Assembly (NCBI GenBank): GCA_949902595.1
Contig: CATLDC010000016.1
Location: 1 to 42,936, forward strand
Reading direction: 5' to 3'
Source of the DNA: an uncultured Candidatus Melainabacteria bacterium
Lineage (GTDB): Bacteria; Cyanobacteriota; Vampirovibrionia; Gastranaerophilales; Gastranaerophilaceae
Length of the DNA: 42,936 bases
Below the pieces are notes generated by a model, which was given only the letters and a program-made list of their open reading frames with translations, was not told the DNA's origin and ran no database searches. Below are positions 32,219-41,200 of the stretch, piece after piece; the first letter of the stretch is position 1; each line of letters starts with the position of its first letter. The position numbers were made by a program, and so were the translations under genes.

Positions 32219-35200
32219 GTTGGATGCGGAAGTATATGCGGTTCCGTTGATGGAGAAGCGCGCGTTGTTTCCGACTTCCTGCGAGTCTATGTTCATTTTA
32301 GTAACCTTGAGCGAGCCGTCAGCGTTCCACTCGGAAGCGGTGAATCCCATTATGTCTGTAAAGTTGCTGGTTCCGGCCTCAATGTTGACGTAAGCAGAGC
32401 CTGTTGTTCTGGATTTTATAACTAGCTTGCCGTCGATGTTGTCCCAGTATGCAGTGGCGTTTGCTTCGTCGCTGGCGTTGATTTGTGATATCAAATCAGA
32501 TAGACGTGTCTTGGATTCGATTGTGAACATTGCGTTTCCGACGTAGAACGTACCCTCAGAAACATTTCCGCGCCTGAAGAGGTCAGAGGCTGTTACTGTT
32601 GAGTCACTGTTGACCTTGTAGAGGGCTCTTGCGCTCCTAATCTTACCTTCGCCGTCGTTTGTTATACCTGTTATTGCGGAGAAGTTGCTTGTGTCAGTGG
32701 TTGCGCCGACCTCGACGTTTGCCCCGTCTTTTGAGAATATGTTTAAGAACCCTTCTTCGTCAAAGGTGAGGTCAAGGTCGGAGAATGCAGCAGAAAGCCT
32801 TGAACGCAGGTCACCGAAGGTTTCGTTGGACTTAATCTGGATGGTTGCTTTTTGCCCGTTCTTGTATACGGAGAGGTTGCCGTCAGAGATGTTGAGCAGC
32901 CCGAGTTTTGTGTTGTAGTCCGCGAAGTTTGCGACAGAGAGGGTGCGCTCTTCTACAGTTGTGGTAGTAGCCATGACAGTGTCGACACTCGCAACGTAAC
33001 CCCCGAGGTCGTTGTTGTAAACGAGCCCGATTTTGGTGTTCGGGTTGGTGAGGCTGGAGGTTGTGCCTGCGGAGTTTATTGTGAAACTGTTGTACCCGCT
33101 CTGGAGCATGAGCTGGCCGTCAGCAAGTGTTGCTTCGATGCCGAGCTCCTTGAATTTTTCAATGAGCGAACCGAAGGTTTCGTCAGCTGATATGTTTATC
33201 ACACTGGTTACCCCGTTTACTGTAACGGAGAGGTCTCCTTCTGCCTTGAGGGTGGTTCCGCCCCAAGGAGTGTCGAAGTAGCTGAGAAGCGTGTCTTCTG
33301 TAGCGTTGGAGTAAGTAGTGACAACCTCAGAAGTCTGCTTGTCAGAAGAGTACTCGTATTTTGTTCCGGAAGCGGAAGAGTTGAAAAGCTGCTCTACGAC
33401 GTTGGAAGCGTTCGACACGCTGTTTGATTTTGCTACGTATGAGTCTCCCTTTCCGAGTAGGTTGAGCACAGTTCCGTTTGCACCCTGCGCGAGACTTGTC
33501 TGGATCCCGAAAGATTCGAGGGTGTCGATGAGCGAACCCAGAGTTTCGTCAGAAGATATGAGCGCCGTGTACTTCACGCCGTTGTTGTAGATGTAGTACT
33601 CACCGGTTGTGACCCCGAGCTCTGACAGTAGCGTGTCACGTGTTGCGTCAACGTTGGTGGTTGTTTTGGTGACAACGTCGTCGACTTTTCCGGAGTAAGT
33701 GTTTGTAACGACCCAGCTTGCCTCGTCTATTCCTAGAAGCTCAAGTGCGTTTGAGGCGACTCCTGCGCCGGTGTACGCCTTGAGCGAGCTGTTGCCGGTT
33801 GCCTTGACGATAAGCTGGCCGCGGTCGTTGATTACTGTGTCAAACCCGTAGAGCGCGAGCTGGTCAACGAGTGTTCCAACGGTGTCGCCTGCGGCTATTG
33901 AGATGTTTGTTTGTACCCCGTCCTTGACCACGGTGATGTAGCCTTCTTTGAAGGTTCCTTCGTTAATGTTGCTTAACTTGGTGTCCCTGGTGATGGACTG
34001 TGTCACGTCTTTGGAGGCTTCGAGCTTGTCAGAGGTGTAGGTGTTTACGAACTTCTGGTTGTTGAACAGCTTTTGAGCTATGTTGCTGGAGTTGTTTTCG
34101 ATGTATGAGTTCCCGCTAGCGGAGATTGAGATTGCGCCGTTAGACGCAACGCTGGTGTTGAACCCGTACATTTGCAGGGTTGCTAACAGGTCACCGACTG
34201 TTGTGTCAGAGGTAATTGTTTCTGTGTGCTTGACTCCGTTTTCGTAGATGTTGTAAGTGCCGTTGGTAATCCCGATGGCAGCTCCTGCGGAGTTCTTGAG
34301 CTCGGATAGCTTTGTATCCTCGGTTATTGTTTTGTTTACCTGCTGTGTTGTGGTTAAAGACTTGCTCTGGGTTGTAACGGTTGTTTTTCTCTCCCCGTCG
34401 AGCCCAACCTTGCTTAAGAGGTTTGTCATGGATGCAGAAGAAAGCCCCTCAGTGGTAACGTATGAGTTCCCGATACCCTCAAGGTAAATCTTACCATTAT
34501 CAATCCCCATGTTTATATTAAACGCAGCCAGCTTCCCTGCAACCTCCTCAAGCGAAGCCTGCGCGTCAATGTACACGGTGTTCCTGACCCCGTTGTTGTA
34601 AACGTAAATGTTCCCGCTTGTTATACCTAGGCAGTTGCCTAGGTCGTCAGTGATGTCAGCAAGCTTCGCAGACATGTCAATCGTCTTGTTCGCAACCGTT
34701 GTCTGACTCAAAGCACTCGACTGCTGGGTCACACCCTGAATCGAAGCGTTGCCTATTCCGAACTTGTCAAGAATGTTTGACCCGCCGCTCGCCGCGTTTG
34801 CAAGGTACTTACCCTCCAAACTCGTCACAGATAACCTGCCCTGAGAATCGATGCTCGTCGTGAACCCGTAACGCGTAAGCGCACTCTGGAAATCGCCCAC
34901 AGTCTTCATCTCGGTCGTGTTTATGCTCAAAGTCGCAGCAGCATACCCGCCGTCCATTACAACGATGTCGCCGCCAGTTATTCCGAACTTCGCAAGCTCG
35001 CTGCTGCTGTCCATGGCCTTCGTCACCTTCTGCGTGAGCACCGCGCTGGTGTTGTAGGTAGTGTCAGTCTGGTAATCCTTGGTGTACGAGCCCATGAGGA
35101 AGGCCCCGAGTGCACCCGCAATGTCAAAATCGCTCATCTGCGCACTAACAGAGAACTTTCCGGTCGAATCAACCTTCGCGTTGACTCCGTATGCCGCAAG

Positions 35201-38200
35201 CGCGTCAATGACGTCAGTGAGGTTCTGAGTCTTGGAGAACGTGAGCGTAACGTTCCTGTCCCCGGCGTTTGTCTTTGTCCCGAGCATGAGCTGAACATTT
35301 CCGGAGGCGTCAAAAGTCAACCCGCTTCCGCCTGATGCAAGGTTCTCAAGCTTGGTCGTACCGTCCGCCGCCATGGTCTTTGTTTCCTTGAGTACGGCAG
35401 AAGTCCTGTTCGTGTAAATCGTCTGCGTGTTCTTGTGCGGACTTGCCATCTTCAATGCGTCCAAAAGGTTCGTCCCGCCTGCAACAGACTCGAGGTAAAC
35501 ATCGCCCTGCGCAGTAATGGAGACCTTTCCGTCAGATGACACGCTGCCAGATATGCCGTACGCCGCCAGCTGCCCGAAGAAGTCGTTCAGGGTTTGGCTT
35601 GCGCTGACCGTTATTGTTGCGTAGGAGCCGTTTGCCTGATGCACGCGCAGCGCGCCGCCGTTGGTGAAGCCCACGATTTGCTCCAGGCGCGTGTCGTTGG
35701 TGAGGGTGAGGGAGGAGCTTGGCTGGTTGAGGTTGGAGGAGGGGGAGTTCGTGTAGGAGTGCGAGATGGTGGTGGTGTACCAGCCGCTTCCGCCGCCTTC
35801 CGGTCCAAGTCCAAAAGGAGCACCAAAATCACTGTCTATGAATGTAAGATAATTCCCTGTGCTAGGTGTGATTGTGAGGCGCCCGTCAGTCAAGTCGCAT
35901 GAGATGCCTTTGCTTGCAAGTTGGGTCATCACGTCACGCAGAGTAGTAGTGTTGTCGGCCTTGATTGTAAATGCCTGCCCGTTAGAAACGCCTCTTATGA
36001 TTTGCATTTCTGATATAGATGTATCAAGCGGTTTGTTACTACGCTTGTTGATAATTTCACGAACAAGGGTGTTGCTTGATACCACAGAAGTTGAAGCCAC
36101 AGAGCCGAGGTTATTTGAGCTTGTGTTTCCGTAAACATTTTTGTCCAGAGTTGTGTAAGTATTACCGTTTCCGACATTGATTTTAAGGATGTCAGATAGT
36201 TCGGAGCTCATGCCTTTGATGTAAGAGCTTCCTGTGCTGTTGATGGATACTTTACCGCCTGAAAGACTTACATTGAAGCCATAAGCAGACATCATGCCTG
36301 TCATGGTGTCTATGGAATCATCCAGAACAAAATCAAGGACTTTTTCCTCTGTTCCGTTCTGCATAATTGTAATATAAGCCCTGTTTGTTAAACCTAAATC
36401 AGCAAACGAAGTGCTTATTAGAGCTGTTCTCGTAGCGGTGGTTACTGCTGTAAGCGCGTCAGAATTAGTGTTTGAAATTGTACCTGTAGTCACAACTGTA
36501 TAAGATTTTCCAGCCCCGTCTGTAATCTTAAGCGCATCAGCAAGACTAGAACTGATTCCTGATATGTAAGCCCCGGAACCTGAAGTTGGAGCCAGTGTAA
36601 GCTTCCCATTCGACATGCTGCCATGAATTCCGTATGATGTCAGGCCGGATAGCATTTGACTAATGCTTGCGTAAGCACTTAGCGTAAGTTTTGACTCTGT
36701 ACCGTTTTGAGTAATCCATATTGATGGATCAGATGTTACACCTAATTCGGCAAAAGTTGTACTTGTGGTCGCAGTTGCAAGCACGGAGGTTGTTGCAGTA
36801 AGCTGTCCGGACGAAGTGTTGTGGGTTCCGGTTTTAACGGTTGACTGATAAGAGTACCCGTTACCAAACATTAATTTTAGTGCGTCTTTAAGTTCCTGAG
36901 ATAATACAGTGATAAAAAGTCCTTCACCACCATCTATCATGACCTCTCCGTCAGCGGTTATAGCAGAAGAGAATCCGTAATTATCAAGCTTGGCAAGCAT
37001 TTCACCGACAGTATCTGTCGCAGAGACCATTATAGTCGCGAGTCCGCTGCTGCATTTAAGTCCGATTCTGCCAGTCGAAGTAACGCCCAACTCGCCCAGT
37101 GTTGTTGAGCTGTTAAGCGTTTTAACGCTGCTTCCGCCGCCCAATGATTTGGAATCAGAGTTGGAGAAAGTCATGCCGGAGCCTGTTGAAACTTTGTATG
37201 ACTTGCCTGACCCAATTTCAATATTGAGTGCGTTTTGCAAATCATAGGACATGTTTGCAATATATACCCCGGAAACATTAGGGGTGATTGTTATCTTTCC
37301 GTCAATAACTGACGCATTGAAGCCATTAGACTGCAAATCCATCAGCATATTTTCAACCATGTCGTCTTTGGTGTAGTTAAACGATGTTTCTTTGCCGGAA
37401 GCATCTTTTATAGTGAACCCAACAGTGGTAGCCGTCGGGCCGAAATCAAACAACTCGCCAAACGAGTTGGCTTCACTCATAACGCTTTCTGTGGTGATTG
37501 GATTTGATTGAGTGTTTCCGTATACAGTGGTTGTCTCTGTTTCGTAGCCGATAGATTTGTCAAGCTTTAGTGCATCTTTAAGCCCGCTTATGCTGCCAAT
37601 AACATGCGTGCTGTCACCCTTGAACGAGAACTTGCCGTCCTTAAGCGTCGCGGTAATTCCGACCGCAGCTAAATCATTGATAAATTGCGACATTGTCGTT
37701 GAGCTGGAAACTGCGATGTTATGAATCTGGTTTGTTGATGTGTCCATAACATTAACGACATTGCTTGTTACACCGAGAGCTCCAAAGGTTGTGCTCATGC
37801 TAATAGTAGCAGCTGTGCCGGATGTAATAACTGTCGTTGTCTCTGCTGATACAGATGTCTCGTAAGAGTTTCCTTCTCCAAAGCTCATACGCAGAATACC
37901 TGCAAGCTCAGAATCCATGCCGACAATCGTGTCAGAGCCGTTCTTGCTTGTAATATACATATAGCCTTCTGCAGGCCATGAAACATCAAAGTTGCCGTAC
38001 GCCTTGAACGCTTCTTCCACATCACCGAGTGTGTCACTAGTGTACACAGTAAATGTTGTCTTTGTCCCGTCAGTTATAATTGTGACAGTCGCATCCGAAG
38101 TAAGCCCCAGAGAGCTCATAGAAGTGTTGATGTCAGCTACTGCCGGATCCGCAACAGTAAGTGTATTGCTTAATATACCTTGTGCAGGCCCATTAGCAAT

Positions 38201-41200
38201 ACCTAGTTGTTCTGCAAGAGCACCATATAGCTTTGTAGCACTTGCAACCATAATATTTGAGCCGACTACTGTAGCATTAATACCCTCATCGGTTAACAAA
38301 CTTGCAAGCTCTTCCAATGTAGTTGAACCATTAACTGTTACCTGATGATAAATTCCGGAACTATCAGCATAATATAAGCCATAGTCACTTGATTTAATCA
38401 CCCCTATAGAGGCGTCATCATTCATTGGTCTTATATAATTATATGTTGTCTTATCGTTCTTAACATGGGTAACAACATCATTATAATCAGTGTAGGTATA
38501 ATAATCTGTTATTGACAACGAAGTTGTTGTACCAGGAAGTATTGAGGTTCTGTTTGCAGTTATTGAGCTTTGAACAAGACCAACATTCAAATAATCTTCA
38601 ACAAAAATACTTCCGCCTGTAGATCTTTCTGTGCTTCCGAATAGGCCGTCCGCATCCGGATCTGTACCAACACAGCGTGATATGTTAACCTGACCATTGC
38701 TTACAACAAGATGACCGATCATATTGCCGCTATGAAGTACTCCTGAAGTAAGCTCGCTGCTTGGAACCAGCCAGCAATCACTTACACAATCGTTAATACT
38801 AGCATAACCGGATTCCTGCATAAACCCGATAGTGCCACCAACATTAATAGTACCATTTTCATCATTTACTTCTATGCGGGTAGTGTTTGTGTTTTCGCAT
38901 CTCTCTATAGCATTATAACCGGAACTTGAGTATCCAATAAGCATACCAGCATTTATAGAAAGCGCTGAATTAGTGGCTCCGCCGTTGTTGAGTACGATAC
39001 TTGTCATATCAAGTTTACAGTCATAAATATTGTAGTTAGCACCAATACCAATCAACGCCCCGATATTAGCAGTAGAACCCTTTGTACCTTTACTGTTATA
39101 AGTAATACCTGAGTTTGCAATATTGATTCCCTGAATAGTAGTGTTTTCAGATACCATGTTGGCAAGCAGGCCGTAATTATCTACCTTATCAGTAGTAATA
39201 CCGCAGCCCTCAAGGTTTATGTTTCTGACAGTGGCTCCCTTGAGTCCGTAAAATAACCCTTGTGTAGTAGAAACTAATCCACCTATCGTATGTCCCGCGC
39301 CATCAAAAGTGCCTTGGAATACACCTTTAGCAGCCCAATCAGGATAATAGCTTCCAACACTTAAATCTTCAAGCAATACAAAAGTTTTGTCAGCTGTCGC
39401 TGTGGTTGATGACGCCAGCCATTTCAATTCTTCTACGGTACTTATACCGATAACAGAACCTGTAATCTGGTTAACTCCGGTAATTGCACCGTCGATTTTG
39501 TAGCCAAGGCCGTCCAGTTCTTGTAATGTGGTAAGTTTGGTTGCTGCAGAGGTTTTTGTTATTGGCTCGGTCGAGCTCATGGAGTGCGGTACTGTTGTTG
39601 TCGTTCCTCTATTTAGATTTTGACGGAATCCTAGTGCACTCAACAACGAACCAGACAGCCCGTAGGTATTGTGAGAAATTGTAATTACGCCATCATTTAA
39701 TGTTGCAGTGTACCCCATTGTCTTCAAGCCTTGTATGACTTCTCCAACCGTTTGTGATGCTTTAAATGTAAGATTAATATTTACTTCACCAACTCTGGCA
39801 GTTAAAACCCTATCTGCTTCATTTGGAGCAATTTCAGACAACAAAGTACTTTCAGTCAGAGTTTTTCCGCCTGACGCTGTAACCGGCGCTGTTGAAGTGA
39901 TTTCAACCGGCGTTGTAGTTGCAGCCATAGTGCTGGTTAGCTCAACACCAATGCGTTCCAGAGGTGTTCCGTGTACAACATTTCCGATACTGCTTGTGAA
40001 TGACAATATTCCGTTTGTTGTATCGATATTAAGCATTACCCCGTGGTTTTCAAGCTCGTCATGGAGCTGTTCAAGAGTCATTGTCTGAGTCATTGTGACA
40101 GTCGCACCATACATGCTGCTGTCTGTGCATACGTAAATATTCTCGTTTGCTGACGTCATCTTGAAGACTTCACCGCAAGTCGAGGTAGGAGCAATGTTTC
40201 CGCTTGTAAATTTCACCTGTGCAGTTGATGTAACAGTCATGCCTACCGTCTGGCCTGATGAGGAATCTGCTCTGTTAAGGGTAATACCAAGTTCATCTAC
40301 AAAGAAGTTACCGGCAACAACATTACTGCCTGACAGGCAAATTTTACCGTTGGAGATTGTGCCTGTAATGCCGTAGTTTGACAACTGGCTGAATAAGTCA
40401 TCAATGGTTGTATCCTGGTTTATATCAAGAGTTCCAACAAAAGAGCCGGAAGAGTCAATAACAAAGGCTCCGCTCATTAGAGAGAGTGCATCTCCATAGC
40501 CGCCATAATTTGTTGTCAATGTATCAGCATATTTACCACTGCCCGATACATATTGAGCCTGATCTTTAAGCATTGCATCAATACCGACAGAAGCGATATA
40601 AACAGCACCAGCATTGATACTGCCAACTCCGCCTACTAAAGATCCTTTATTGCCTGTACACTCTAAATTACCGGCAACCAAAAAGTTATTACCGAGAGTA
40701 ACACCGGTAGAGGCTGAGGCGCAACTGATGAAACCAACAAGCATACCAGCATAGTTTGTTGCATTAACATCAACGTTAATTCCGGTGCCTCCGTCTAAAT
40801 AACCAAAAAGCATTTGTCCAACAACACCGCCAACATTTTCTGCACCAGATATACTGCCGTAGGTTTGGAAAGATTTTATTGTGCCGCCTACCATAACACC
40901 TACAAGCATACCGGCGTTGGATGTCGTTGCTCTGGATTCAACTGTGCCGTTAACTTTAACATCGGTTATTGTGCTTGCTCCGGCAATAGCTGCTAAAATC
41001 CCGGACGCACCGCTATTAGTTCCCGCATAAACATGTGCATCTTTAAAAGTTACGCCCTTTATAGTAGCGTTGCTCAGCACACCGAAGAAACCTTGCACTT
41101 GAGGAGTAGTGCTTGAAGTAGCTGTCAAATTCGAAATCGTATAACCATTACCATCAAAAGTACCCATAAATGCTTGGCTTTGTGACGCCCCAACAGCAGC

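Noticed and set aside
35594..35902. GC-rich plus-strand frame of 102 residues opposite the giant gene
   Set aside because: It lies fully antisense to the fliD-like frame, with Gly/Val/Arg-rich low-complexity content produced by the GC-rich segment; no ribosome site or family match.
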